Of a DNA stretch of 64,000 nt, positions 11,499 to 23,500 are shown piece after piece. The notes below the pieces were generated by a model. That model had not been told where the DNA came from and did not search any database. It saw only the letters and a list, made by a program, of their open reading frames with translations. Each line of letters begins with the position of its first letter. Position 1 is the first letter of the stretch. Made by a program: the position numbers and the translations under genes. The stretch comes from Pristionchus mayeri (taxonomy: Eukaryota; Nematoda; Chromadorea; Rhabditida; Neodiplogasteridae): NCBI GenBank assembly GCA_036245805.1, contig BTRK01000006.1:15470365-15534364 (forward strand). The letters run 5' to 3'.

Positions 11499-14400
11499 CT
11501 ATTTCATTTGGAACTCATTTCCTCCTTCAATGTGTTCCTCTTTTGCGAGTGGCTCATTCTGGCTTTTGTAGTTGATCGCTGAATGGTTGTATTTGATCTC
11601 TATGATATCTTCAGAAGAATTCAAGAAGCGATACCATTTTAACTTTATATTACACTATCTAAAAGCGCAAGTGGTCGGTAGAGTGAATAACGCTAATGGG
11701 TAGTGACCCGGAATTGCGGATTGACAATGGGCAACACGAATGAATGCTAAGAAGTGAAATCAGGCTGCTGGCTTCTATCATATTACTCAAATTACTGTTC
11801 CATCCAACTAATTTTGCATGTTACTCCTTCTTTAAACTCACAAGAGATAATGAAGAAGATCATGACAACCAGCATGAGACCCGCGTAGAGGAAGAATTCA
11901 TGAGCAGCACTCGAGGCAAACCATCCCGAGCCAGAGATGAACGCATCCAGTACGTTCCCCATGAACACAGTCAACAACCAGGCTGCCTTGAACATTTAAC
12001 TTTATCAATATGTTTCAATAGATATATTTATACATGCTGATTGTACACTTCATTGATGCTGATTTTTAGTGATTGATAGTTGGCCATAAATAGTTCGAAA
12101 ACGTTGAGGCAGACCTGCATGAGACTCTTGATGGAGGGCGTTGACTGAGAGTAGGCGAATTCCAATCCAGTCACGGACAGCATCACTTCGCCCATGGTAA
12201 TCACAAAGTATTGGGGGAACATCCAAGCAATGCTCAGCTCATTCCGCCTCACCTACAAATATTTTCCATATGCCAAACACACTGGTCAATTTCCAGTCGA
12301 AAAAATGACAAGGATCAATATGACGAGGGTCAATCTCTTTCGGCAGTTGAGAGAGCCCATCACATATCGGCTAGGAGAACAGGACAAGCGAAAATGACGT
12401 ACAAGTGTTTCGGCTTGGAGATCATTTGCCTGCACATTAATAGCTTGAACAGATCCGATTCCTGTATCGATCGATTTCTAAATCCACACAATTAAAAACA
12501 CTAAGTTTTAAATGAGTTACCGTAAGTCGGTGAGATTCATTCGACCATTCTATCATCACTTCCGTAACTGTACTCGGAATGAGCACCGATTCACAATCCT
12601 CGAAATTTCTTCTGATGTTGAAACCACTGCAATTTTGTTTGTTTTGCAACTATTCCACGTATACGAAGGATACTTACTGATTTGAAAGGATTGTAACGTT
12701 GGAGATTGCAGACACAAATATTAATGTAGCTCCATCAGGCGTCTTCTTGTTTTCGAAATTGCAAGCGGAAAGGCTGTAATTAGAAGATTTTGATAAAATT
12801 CAAATTTCTCGTTGAGACCTTCCGTCGTTGTTTGACATCACAACTCCATTCCCTTTTGTAAAATTGATTCCTTCCACCTTCCACTTCTCGGTAAGTTCGT
12901 TCAAATGGAATATTCCTGTGGGGATCGTATTAGGAATGGCTTAGCAAGAATGTTCTGCTTATTCTCTTGAGACTAGATATAGAGCACGCAATATTAATAG
13001 TTTCAGTTTTTGAGAATATTTTTCTATTCTTGCCATCCCAATTTTTGGATCAAGTCATTGAACGATACACTGACCCTCTGGCACACCCGTCGAATCATTC
13101 GCGAATTGGTGCACAATCACTTGATCCGGTCGAAGAAGGGGCGGCTGATCTCGATCTGCTGCTAACTGTAATTCATTACATCTCAAGTGTACGAGAACAC
13201 TGGCCCCTTGCCCCTCATCTACTGATTCCTTTCTCTCATTCCCTTTCAATCAAGATGATTAACTGATATTCTCCCTAATCATTCTTTACTGAATCCAAAT
13301 GCTATTTTCACAATTTGTTGATGCATTCCCCCATAACAGCAACGTGATCAATACCTGAATAATTCCGCACATGATGAACGATATGGCAGTGAGAATTCCG
13401 CCCGTAGCCATCTTCCGGAGGGGAGTCACTTTCACAACCTGCAATTTGGAATGGCTTAGGGAGAATTGATCTATTCTGTCTGTCAGCAGGCGAAAGAACA
13501 CGAAGATTGAAGAGTCACTTCTTTGCAAAGCCATGTCTAGTACTAAATGACCCGGCAAAGCGAGAAGTACTCTCATCCCATCTCGCACTCTCTCGCTCTC
13601 CAGGGACTTGCTCAATGGGACTCACTTTTCTCGCAAGGGGATAGACGATTCCTTCGAAGATCGGAACAAGGATGAGAATCAGTAGGGGATTGAGAAAGTT
13701 GATCTGTTCGGGAATCACATTGATTCCTCCCATCTGGAAGTTTAGTTTGCGAGCGAGCAGAATCCATGTGGACCCCTGAAAAGGAACGATTAACACTATG
13801 TTCCCCCTAGAAAGTTAGATTTCAGAAGGGAAGTGAACAGAATCTTTCTAATTCAAAGAATCATCCCGTCACCTGTATCTATTTAAAACGGGATCATTTT
13901 TAAACGGGAAAAGTTTGAAAGTATACACATCGACGTGTCATTTTTCACTATGAACACATGATTTGAAAAACGGTACCTTCTGATCGAAGAGAGCCCAGAA
14001 TAGGACGATGGGTGCGAAGACGACCGAGACAGCGAGGAAAGAGCGGAGAGATTGAATGGTAGACTGGTCGTGTTCCGGCGAGGCGAGCGAGATCCAATCG
14101 CCGTCTCTACTGAACATAAAAAGTTTAACTTTAAGTGTTTGCCAACTACTTCCTCTTTGAACAGAGCAAGTGATCAACGATTCCTAGTCGAAAAATGCAT
14201 GTGTTCACTCTTTGCATTTTCCGTTCTCTCTCATGGTCGATCGGTGAGAGAGTGCGGCTCATGAAGAGACTCACAGTCAACATTAGCCGACTTTGACCTA
14301 GCGTAATGCATGAAAAATGGAATGAGATAGAGATTAGTGTATATCTCACAGTGTCTTCTCGCCTCTCCACTTCTTCCTCATTGCTGTAACTCCACACGAA

Positions 14401-16572
14401 AAGAGTTGCCGAGCGACATTCGATCCATTCGGAGGCAGTTTCTTATACGATCGAGACCCAGCAGCAAAGATGATCAGAGCAAGCAGCATCAGGATACCCG
14501 GAATTCCTGAGAGAGAGCATTTAAATATGTGAGAGAGGGCACTAGATCGTATGATTACTACAAGAGGAGAACCTTTAGAGATTTGAACCAAAAATAATAC
14601 CCTTTTAGTTCTGGAGGTTTTTTACTGAAAGATTTTTTAAAGAGTGAGAACCTACATAAACAAAACTGAAGATGGGTACTATTTTGGCTCTCGTCCGACC
14701 TAATCCCGGGAAGGATGGAGCATACTAGTGATTACAAAATCACTTTTCGAATAGTCACATCGTAGCTGGCTGAATCCATTTTCTCCTCACAAGAGCTCAC
14801 CGAATGCCAGAGGAAAGCAGGTGGGCGAGCCGAAGCAACTGATGCGAGTTTTCAGAATGGGAGTGATCAGAATAGCCAGTAGGGCACCCGCGTTGATTGC
14901 AAAGTAAAAGAAAGAGAAGAATTGCTCCTTGAGTCTCGATTGATCATCTCTGAACTGAAGAAGTGTTGTTTCAGTGCATTCCATTGATGGGAAATAGGGA
15001 TGGCTCCGTGGAAAATTGTCTCTTCATTATACGACACTACGACAGATAAGAACTGTGACGTCATGATGCCGCCTTTGATACCTCAAAGACGGCATGACGT
15101 CATAGTTCTTATCCGACCTAGTGCCTTATTATGCACAGAATGAGGAGAGCATTTAAAACCCTAATAGGGTTGCAATTTTCAGGTTATTTAGGCTCAATTC
15201 GTGTATGTTTCAGGTGTACTACATAGCTTATGAGCTTATCAGCTATCTAGAGCACCTGAAACACATCCGAAAATGACCCAAAATGACCTGCACCTTGAAA
15301 CCCTAATCCCTAATACGAAGCAAGCCGCTTTTGCTTGCCGGGGCCGACCAATTGTTTTGCTCAGTGAAAGCAAAGGAACGCAACATAGTATTTTGTTTAT
15401 CAACATAGCGGTGTTGGTGCTTTTCGAAACGTCGAATCAGATCACCGAAACACACCCTAGCGACACATTCCTGGTTCGTCCCCCTCTCCCTCTCGCTCTA
15501 ACTCTTACTTGATCAACAGCGAAGGCGGACACGCACGGCTTGATACCGCCAGTGGAGAGAGCTATCACCAGTAGTCCACTAAAGTCGAACAACGATCGAT
15601 ATTCTGAAAGGTACTGTATCCGGGAGCGAGGGTGGGAGTAGGGATACGGTATTCGAGCCAGGGTAGGGCGCCGAAGGAAAGGAGACCGTGACCGCAGACA
15701 TAGAAGATTGAGACGTAGAGAATAACTTTGTATCGACCGAAGTATCTAGGATAGGATCTTATGAAGAAGGGAGAAGGAGGAAGAGAAGAATGGAGGAGGA
15801 AAGAGATTGTGGGAGGAGGGGAGAGAAAGAGGGAAGCGGACTTACGAATCAGCAGCAATCGACCCAAGCAGAGGTGAGAGATAGGCTATACAGGAGAAAA
15901 GATGATATAATAGTACTGCTGTGCTGCAATGGAGAGGATCAATAATCTGGGGCGATTTTCCAAGTGGAGCCCTATCCGATGTACTCCTAATTTGGAATTT
16001 GCTTGACTGCAACTTGGGAGTCGATCAAAAATGCGAGAAAGCATGGAAATGGAGAAACAGCACCCCAAGTGGCATTGACGCTTTGGCGCAACAAGGAGAT
16101 ACTCATCACTGATGATTCACCAGAGTTATTGGATAAGTTCGAAAGACGATACTCTTCATTACATACACTTTCTCGCCACTAGATCGAACTAGTGAGTATG
16201 TAGAATGAAGAGACAGTAGCATATCGAACTCTTTTGAAAAGGAGATAAATCTCACCGATGAATCAAGTGATGTTCAGTGACTAGATAGACCGTGAGCAGG
16301 GCCTTCATTCCATAGAAGGAGAATCTCTCGCAGAACTCATTGCCGAGAATGAAGAACACGGACGAGGGGTAGTCTCTGAAGAAGGATGCTATTGATGCTA
16401 ATTCACAGTATTTTACAAGGGGAGAGCGAGAGTTGAGAAAGTGCAGATAAAGAGAGACAGCTCTCTCGTATTTGCATACTCTCTTACTAGTTCTCGGAGA
16501 GAATGCTCCTGGCGAATTGCAAACATAACATAATGGAAAGAGGAAGAGGTGAACATACCTGCACAGAGCCAT
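11499..16572 (-). CDS. pept: Proton-coupled oligopeptide transporter (POT/PTR, SLC15), 652 aa
   Basis: Eighteen phase-consistent exons: 16572-16559, 16375-16256, 15923-15846, 15745-15648, 15603-15509, 14954-14801, 14506-14350, 14109-13977, 13775-13626, 13438-13355, 13165-13075, 12915-12819, 12773-12678, 12626-12521, 12477-12436, 12252-12115, 11986-11825 and 11642-11499. It carries the family's ExxERFxxYG proton-coupling signature (NEFCERFSFYG, residues 17-27), a STGGIKPCVSAF segment (120-131), FYFAINAG (151-158), and FWALFDQK leading into GSTWILL. A large extracellular loop lies between the later membrane segments, then PQYFVITMGEVMLSVTGLEF. The family imports di- and tripeptides across the plasma membrane, in worms mainly in intestine. 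The start is a 14-base exon encoding MALC plus two bases. One intron is only 44 bases. The donor of the penultimate exon (GGAGTAACA) was picked for phase. Which pept paralogue this is cannot be told. Confidence 0.93.
14210..14268. repeat. Short hairpin of the CTCTC/GAGAG family, in a transporter intron
   Basis: TTCTCTCTCA at 14224-14233 pairs with TGAGAGAGTG at 14245-14254; the outer flank GGCTCATGAAGAGAC is the usual family end. One of many copies in the window. Confidence 0.6.
15031..15125. mobile_element. Palindromic MITE, copy B (best preserved)
   Basis: Inverted repeat of about 95 bases: ACTACGACAGATAAGAACTG then TGACGTCATGATGCCGCC, a short centre, then GGCGGCAT-like sequence with TGACGTCATAGTTCTTATCC and terminal GACCTAGTGCC. 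Both arms carry the 8-base palindrome TGACGTCA. It sits in the intron between the fifth and sixth transporter exons. Confidence 0.8.
15160..15312. mobile_element. Small palindromic element in a transporter intron
   Basis: GTTTCAGGTGTACTACATAG (about 15208-15227) pairs with CTATCTAGAGCACCTGAAAC (about 15242-15262), and outward AACCCTAATAGGG with CTTGAAACCCTAATCCC. The arms pair over about 70 bases around a centre near 15236. It lies directly beside MITE copy B and has no coding capacity. Confidence 0.7.
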
Positions 16573-17585
16573 ACGAAAAGACAACTAGCCGATCAATGGC
16601 GCCTTTCACTTTCCCTAGATTGTCCCTCTCTCTCTCTCATTCTTTTATCCTTCCCCTCTTGTGATCACTCAGGTGATTGGTATCTCTATCTAGAGTTATT
16701 ATTACAAGTTGTCTGACCAATTACTTTCCGTCTATTAGAGAGATGTGTCAGTTGATCGGTGAGTGCATTCTCGAAATTCTAGTCACTTCTTCCTTTCCCA
16801 CATTCTCTCCATCGGCGAGAGAGTGCATGGAATGAAGAGACCGTCGTCTTGATTCTAGCTTTATGGTATTTCCTTCCTTCCATGATATGCAGTGCGCCCT
16901 CTACAACTATGCCTTTGTAATTGAATGAAGCGATGGCAGTTAAGGTTTGATCGCTCTCTTCGTTCCACATGCTCCCTCGCTGTCTGACCGGCGAGAGGGC
17001 ACACATAATAAAGAGAATCGAAAAACCATCTCTATGTCAGAGTACTTGCATTCTCACATGTTAGGATAGAATATTATTGGAGAGCACATGGCTGCACGCG
17101 AACAAGGTACAGGAATTGCATTACTTCCATCAGAGTTTACCTCGTTTCTCGCCCTATCAGTCTCTGACAAAGCTCCGAAAGGCGAGATAGTATCCGACTG
17201 ATGTCTCTCTGTTTGGGTGATCTGCCGCTCCACCTGTCCAGGGAATAAAAACAGAGATAATCCAAAAAAAGTAACAGACCTAACAGTTCAGATTGTGCTG
17301 TTCACAAATAGTTATTTTCGACAGTGTATCAACGCTTCAGCAGAAAGAAGGAGATCCATCTGGATATGAGGGAATAGTGAAACATCAAATTTGCAAGTAA
17401 TTAAAATATTACAACTTATCTTGCAAGATTTGATGCAAGTGCGTTGAAACTTGGTGGTGCGGACACGAACAGCACAAACTTTGCGGTCGCTCCGAGAATC
17501 ACTAGTGATGGGCTGCAAATTAGGGATGACGAAGCAATCCAGCAATCCTCCAGCCTTCCCACGCAATTCTCTCCCACCTCGCGCC
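16573..17585. other. 5' flank of the transporter, rich in short hairpins
   Basis: No gene seen. Two members of the CTCTC/GAGAG hairpin family lie at 16780-16843 and 16953-17017; the latter pairs CTCTCTTCGTTCCACATGCT with the downstream GGCACACATAATAAAGAGAA side. Promoter elements of the minus-strand transporter should be here, but I recognise none. Confidence 0.5.
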
Positions 17586-17790
17586 TTACCCGCTTTCCCT
17601 GACCCGGTGTGAGTAGAGCGCGCGCTGCGCCGACCCGAGCAGGCTTCTGAGAACGTTCAGTTATGTCCTCCCCTTTTCTACCACAAAATCCCTCTGGTCG
17701 CTTCAGTCGTCATGGTTGGCACCCATTTTGGGAAACTATGACACTCATGCGAGTGACGGGATCGTGGAGCCCCCTTACCTCCTTTAAACT
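17586..17790 (+). repeat. Conserved GC-rich block, copy 1 of 3
   Basis: Begins CCGCTTTCCCTGACCCGGTG and includes GTCATGGTTGGCACC, TATGACACTCATGCGAGTGA and CGGGATCGTGGAGCC. It matches 18364-18775 and 18946-19385. Compared with the other copies it has a one-base change in length in the middle, which breaks the short reading frame that copies 2 and 3 share. Confidence 0.75.
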
Positions 17791-18250
17791 CGGGTTCTCG
17801 AACCAACTCTCGCGCTATCTCGCCCTCGAATACCAGGGAATGAGGGGTAGACGAGTTGAATCGAGGAAATATTCGAGGGTCCCAGTGTCAGAGGGGCAGT
17901 ACGAAATCAACCAAAACGATACGCTAACTTAAAGTAAGAGTACGGTAACCAACAGGATGATATACCGTATTCCAAGCTCAGCAATCTTGCTCGTACACTC
18001 ACCAAGCATGCGACTCTATCTAGAGACCGATTTGGGAGACAATTATATTCCATTGATATCAGCTTGACAGATAAGCATTAAGAGTTTACCCGCAAAAAGG
18101 AATCAAAATCAATGTCGTTATCATGAAAAGAGAAAATGATTGATTGTTTTCGTGCATTCTCTAAATTTTCGAACCTATTCGTTCCAACGCGAGCCTAGTG
18201 CCCTGCTTCTCCTTTCTCCTGCAACCCACCCTGACGAATAATTGTCTGAA

Positions 18251-18312
18251 TCTCTCCATTCCCGACACTCTCTCGCTGGCCAGTGAGTGAGAGAGTGCAT
18301 GGAATGAAGAGA
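18251..18312. repeat. Short hairpin of the CTCTC/GAGAG family
   Basis: CATTCCCGACACTCTCTCGC pairs with GAGAGAGTGCATGGAATGAA across a short spacer. Both arms are complete, so this is a good example of the family's structure. Confidence 0.7.
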
Positions 18313-18363
18313 CCGAGAGCATTACTCTTTCTCACCGTGCGAATCATCTCGCCCTCGAGTACG

Positions 18364-18775
18364 CTAACCCCGCTTTCTCTAACCCGGTTTAACTAGAGAG
18401 CGTACTGCACTGACCCGCGCAGGCTTCTGTGTGTGTTCAGTGTTACCACCTCATCACGTTCCCAACCAAATCCCTCCGCTCGCGTCAGTTGTCATGGTTG
18501 GCACCCTTTTGGGATACTATGACACTCATGCGAGTGACGGGATCGTGGAGCCATCCCCTCCTCTCCCTTATCCCCCAGGGTACTCCTTTGGAAAATGCAC
18601 TCTCGTCCTCCAGAACCCATGCCTCCTCTTTGAAGAGTGCTTGGAAACTAAACTTTTTGGCTGTCTCTCTCAGAACCCTTCTTACTCTACTCTCATCGAT
18701 ATTCTTCTCAACGGCTTTCACTAGTAAGCACATCCCGATATCGGTTTGACTCCCGAATTGCGCGCAGTCAGGCCA
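18364..18775 (+). repeat. Conserved GC-rich block, copy 2 of 3
   Basis: Longer version of the block. After the shared core (18470-18560) it continues with sequence also present in copy 3: CTCCTTTGGAAAATG, then CTCAGAACCCTTCTTACTCT, then CGAATTGCGCGCAGTC. A short frame starting MVGTLLGYYDTHASDGIVEP is shared with copy 3 apart from one residue in this part. Confidence 0.75.
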
Positions 18776-18945
18776 TAGATTTGAGAGAAATATCGATGAG
18801 ATTAGACATTCGATGACCGATCCGTGACCTTCCTTGGGGAAGAATATCGATTATTGGTTTTGCTTTCTCTTGAAATTCACTAGTTCTCCTTTCTCCAGGA
18901 ACCCTCTCTGACTTCGCGATTTCCCTCCCCTGGTGCGCGCTTCAC

Positions 18946-19385
18946 CGTTTTCTCTGACCCGGTGCTAATAGAGCGCACGCTGCACCGACCCGCTCAGTCT
19001 TTCCGAATCCGTTCAGTTTAGAACACCCACCAGGTCCCCAACAAATTCCCTCCGCTCGCGTCAGTTGTCATGGTTAGCACCCTTTTGGGATACTATGACA
19101 CTCATGCGAGTGACGGGATCGTGGAGCCATCCCCCCTCCCTTATCCTCCAGGATTCTCCTTTGGAAAATGTCCACTCATCCTCTAGAAACCCAGGCTGAA
19201 GTGTGTCTCGAAAATAAACTTTTAAGATGCGTCACTCAGAACCCTTCTTACTCTTTTCCCACCGACATCCCTCTCCATTCAAAGGATTTAAAGCATATCT
19301 CGGAGCGGAAGGCGAAACAACCGTTTGACTTGCGAATTGCGCGCAGTCTGGCCGTAGAATGGAGAAGAATATCAATGAGAGTAGA
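18946..19385 (+). repeat. Conserved GC-rich block, copy 3 of 3
   Basis: About 90 consecutive bases around GTCAGTTGTCATGGTTAGCA and TATGACACTCATGCGAGTGA are almost identical to copy 2, whereas the surroundings differ more. The core can fold into two small hairpins: CCC-TTTT-GGG and CACTC-ATGC-GAGTG. The frame ends early here (stop after KCPLIL). No splice signals bound the block. Confidence 0.75.
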
Positions 19386-19489
19386 GTTGGAAGAAGTATG
19401 CTTATAGACAAGATGTATTGCAAAAAATATTCATGTGCATTCCGAAGAAGAATGTCACGACTCTCTCCAGTTCCCACACTCTCTCGTCC

Positions 19490-20559
19490 GCTACAATGAC
19501 ACGCGCGGAATGACGAGAGCCAAAGTGTTGCAGAATATGATTGAACTCATAGAGACAACCTATTTGTGAATAGAAAAATCAATAAAAATATACTTTATCT
19601 ACCAAATATTGATTTTTTAAAAATCAAAGGTCAAAGCCAGAAATTCTTCAAGCCGGGATTTTCATTAGGATTCGACCGAATAATGACCGTAGTCACACCA
19701 AAGCTGTTCATATTTTTCAGTTTTATTTTTGTTTTTCACGTTCAATCGCTTTAATTAGCTCTACTTTTCTGTTTTCACTCGCTTAAAATTCGTCCTAATC
19801 GAGACCTTTATTCCGCTTTGCTTGTTCCGGGACCATTCTCGACCTCAAGGACCACTCGAGCTCCCTCTATCTTTCCGGGACTCGTAGTAACCTCTTTTCG
19901 TGTGAGCGCAGTCCTTTGCGAGTCGTCCCCAATCAGATTAATAAGATACGGAATCAATCAATGAGTGCATGCTCCCGAGATCGACTGACCTTCACCCCCT
20001 TTCCGTCGGGGTTGGATCGCCCCGTGGTGGTGGTGGTACCTTCTTGGCGCGCTCGGCCCTCTCCCCTTCACTTTCCCCTCCTTCCTCTCCTCTCTCGCAT
20101 CCCGATCCCACTTCTGACCATTTTCCCTTTTCTTGTCCTCCTTTCTCGATAGCCACCCTCCACCACCACCCCGATCGGCTTGGCCCCCTTAACGACGGTA
20201 TCACTTTATTAGCCGATTCGAGAGGAGCTGGGGCTGCTTTTTGCGTTGAGTGGGCGGGGTTTGCCGTCCTCCGCTATTTACTGCTTCCTTGCGGAACGCA
20301 CACATTCGCCCCACTCTAACCCTCTAGAGGACGACAGGCCGGATCGATCCTCTGCTGTCTCTTCTTTACGATTTGTTTACCCGCCATGACACACAACACT
20401 CTCTGGCTTGTTACTCACTTGGCGGATCGTGCTTCTCGCTTCCGCTGTGTATCTTTGCTGGACTAGTGACCCCCGTTTAACCTATAGTCCAGTGCGATAT
20501 GTCCGTGATTTTCGAAAATGTTTTTTTTATACATTATTAATTTTATTAATATTAAGAGT
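19490..20559. other. Upstream region of the dpy-11-like gene
   Basis: Between the third conserved block and the dpy-11-like start. It includes a pyrimidine-rich, GC-rich tract at about 19980-20330. The frames there are compositional artefacts, open on both strands. AT-rich sequence ending ATTAAG just before the start codon could be a trans-splice acceptor. Confidence 0.45.
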
Positions 20560-23500
20560 ATGCGATCGGCCGTCTTGCTGCTCGCGCTGGTCGGCGTAGC
20601 TGCTGCTGCATCGAAGAACCTGGTGACGCTCCAGGAGGAGAACTGGACGCAGCTCCTCAAGGGAGAGTGGATGCTCGAGTTGTCAGTTGCACCTTTCATT
20701 TTAAGCAGTTGTTGAAACCCCGAAGGGGATGGTTCCGAAACTACGAAAATGTGCAGGTCTTGGGCTATACTTGTAACTATAGTAACTCTAAATCCATTTG
20801 AAAAAAGGCAAAATTTGCTTCTTTGGCTCAATAGGAGAACCCTAAGTCCGCGGCACCCGGTTCTTGAACCACCTCTGAAACCGCAAATCACTCAGAAGTA
20901 GTGACACGTGTACGAGAAAACAGGAGCTAATCGCATTATCCTGTTCGGTGAACCGGAACGAGGACTTTGCCTGCGACATTTGGGCAGCGGAATTCATGGA
21001 ATTGCTAGTATCCTGGAAAGGTAGAGGGTTTGCTTCAAACAGTAATGGAAAATTTCGTAAAAATGGTAAATGGTAATTTTTTTCTGTAGAATATATCGCC
21101 TGAATTGAGCTATTTGATCTGGCTTTTACTTGGACCTATCTGGAAACATCAATGTTCAAGCCGAGTTTTTTTTGTTGTTGGAAGTTCGGGTCCACTCCTT
21201 TTCCAACGCTACGCAGGTGCTACGTAAGCTTACGTGTCCTATCCCGTCCCTTACACCTCAGCACCCTCTCGATTTCGCCCCTCTCTCCACCCTACCCAAT
21301 CTCACTCATCCCTTCTAGATCATTCCCTCCTTTCTCCTTCCCCCCTCTCCGATCCTCTTTTTCTCTGAGATCTCTCCCGATTTCTCGTTCCCTTAATAAT
21401 CGGGGACGGTCGGAGGGGGGAGAGCCGGAACGAGTTTGCAGTGCGATGACCACTGTCTCTCTCTCCCCCTCTCACTTCACTTTTTATTCGAGGGGAGAGG
21501 GGAAGATCCACTAGGACTACCTGTCCTCTGGATGAATGCTAATGTGGAAACAGGAAAGAATTTCTGGTGCCTTATAATTCCGAATGAGATTAGGCGAATG
21601 TGAAACGGTGGTATATCAAGATGCAACAGATTTTTCAAGTTGGATATACATTTTTTTAATACTGACGTAGACAAGCGCGAATGAGATAGAAGGAATGTGA
21701 AACAGGGCACCGACTAGTGGCAATATATTGTTATGATATTACTTAGTTGTTGATTAGATGGTAGGCAAACCTAGGCAGAGAACTAATGATAGTTTCATCT
21801 TTCCGGAGGTGTAGTGTGAATATGAAACGGTAAACGGACTGTGGATTTAAGCCCATTCTGAGCGAAATGTCATTTTTTTGGATAGCTAGCAAGCGCTGTT
21901 TAGTAGGTTGTTTTGCGAAAAGGGAAAGTTGTCGGAATGCTTTTGATGAGCTTGGGCTTGCTCAAACAGGAACTGGATTGGATCCCTTCCCAAATGAGAA
22001 CGATTGGAAGAAGTTGAGATGGATTTGATTGGTATCGGAGAGAGGGACAACGGCCGTTCGGGTGCAGTGATTCCATGTAGTCATCTTGGCGATGAGACTA
22101 AATGAGGGGCATGGGGACATAAATTGCATTGCTATCTGTATTTTTATTATAACAATAATAAGTATATAAATGATCTTACAGGTCGGAAAAGAACGAGGGG
22201 TCGTTGTCATGTTGTATTGCAAGGTTCCATGAAATGTAAAGAAAAGATTAACAACAAATGAGATAATAATTTAATTCAGCCACGCCCCGTGGTGCCCGGC
22301 GTGCAAGGACCTGCAGAAGGCGTGGAACTCCTTCGCCGACTTCGCGCCCGACCTCAAGATCAAGGTGAGCGAAGCCGGCGGATTCGTGTTTCGCTTGTTT
22401 TTTCTTGACTTTAACTATCTGAATATTGTCCATAGTTCAAAAGGTGTACTGAAACCTTTACAAGATGAATCGTGCGCTTTATTACACGACAGCTGGCATT
22501 TGTGCGTATCGACAGTAGCAAATAATCTCCAGTAGCTTGATCAGTTCGCGCAAGCCTATTCGCAAACGCGAACCTTAAGGAATGATAACAGTGGGATAGT
22601 TGTTGGAGTGGTGTTTCACAGTAGTCATATAACACGGGGGAAAGGAGACCCGTAATTTAACAGGCGATCGGTGTATTTATAGAAATTCTTTTCAAGAAAA
22701 TGGAGTGCATATTTTGCATTTTTTTTGCCTTCCATATTTTGAAAATGAATCATTATTTGGCAAAGGGGAATTTAGGTGACATGACGTGTCTCGCGACAAT
22801 GAATTGATTGCATTCTTCTTTCGCTCAAAAAATAATAGATAGATACTTTTTCTTCTTTGGTAAGATGATCTGAAATATCGGGGAACGACTTTTCGCTGGT
22901 GATCGACATCCGGTATTTTTCCAATAACGCGAGTACAAGTAGAAATGGTGGTGTAGAATTGTGGTTGCACAGAGTGTACATGCACTTGCGAAATAGGTGC
23001 GGGGTGATGATTCAGGTCCGGCGATTGACAATCCAATAATATCAACAATAGATTATTAATTGTTAATTTAATTAAGTTTTAACTAAATTATTATGTATCC
23101 ACCCATTTCCAGGTTGCCGAGGTGGACGTGACGAAGAACCCCGGTCTTTCTGGTAGATTCCTCGTCACCGCCCTGCCCACCATCTACCAGTGAGTGGCCC
23201 GGGAAAGGGAATGAACCGCCCCATTTGATCGATATTTGAAACCTGATCTAACCAGGTTGATGTATTTTAAGCAGGAAAAGGGACTATTGCAAAAAAATCA
23301 CTTTTCGATTCATAGCAGTGGTGAATCAGGTATACGGTAGTCGTTACTTGCAGCGTGAAGGACGGCGTCTTCCGCGTGTACGCCGGCTCTCGCGACAAGA
23401 ACGACTTCATCTCCTTCGTCGAGGACAGAAGGTATACGGTAGCTACACCACACTACATTTCTCTAATTAGGACCGATGCTGGCGGGGTCCGAAGATAGTG

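Noticed and set aside
19969..20319. 116-codon frame upstream of the dpy-11-like gene
   Set aside because: Low-complexity pyrimidine-rich DNA is open in several frames on both strands; proline/serine-rich product with no motif.
22280..23048. Minus-strand frames over dpy-11-like exons and introns
   Set aside because: Shadows of the plus-strand exons, which carry the thioredoxin motif and proper splice sites.
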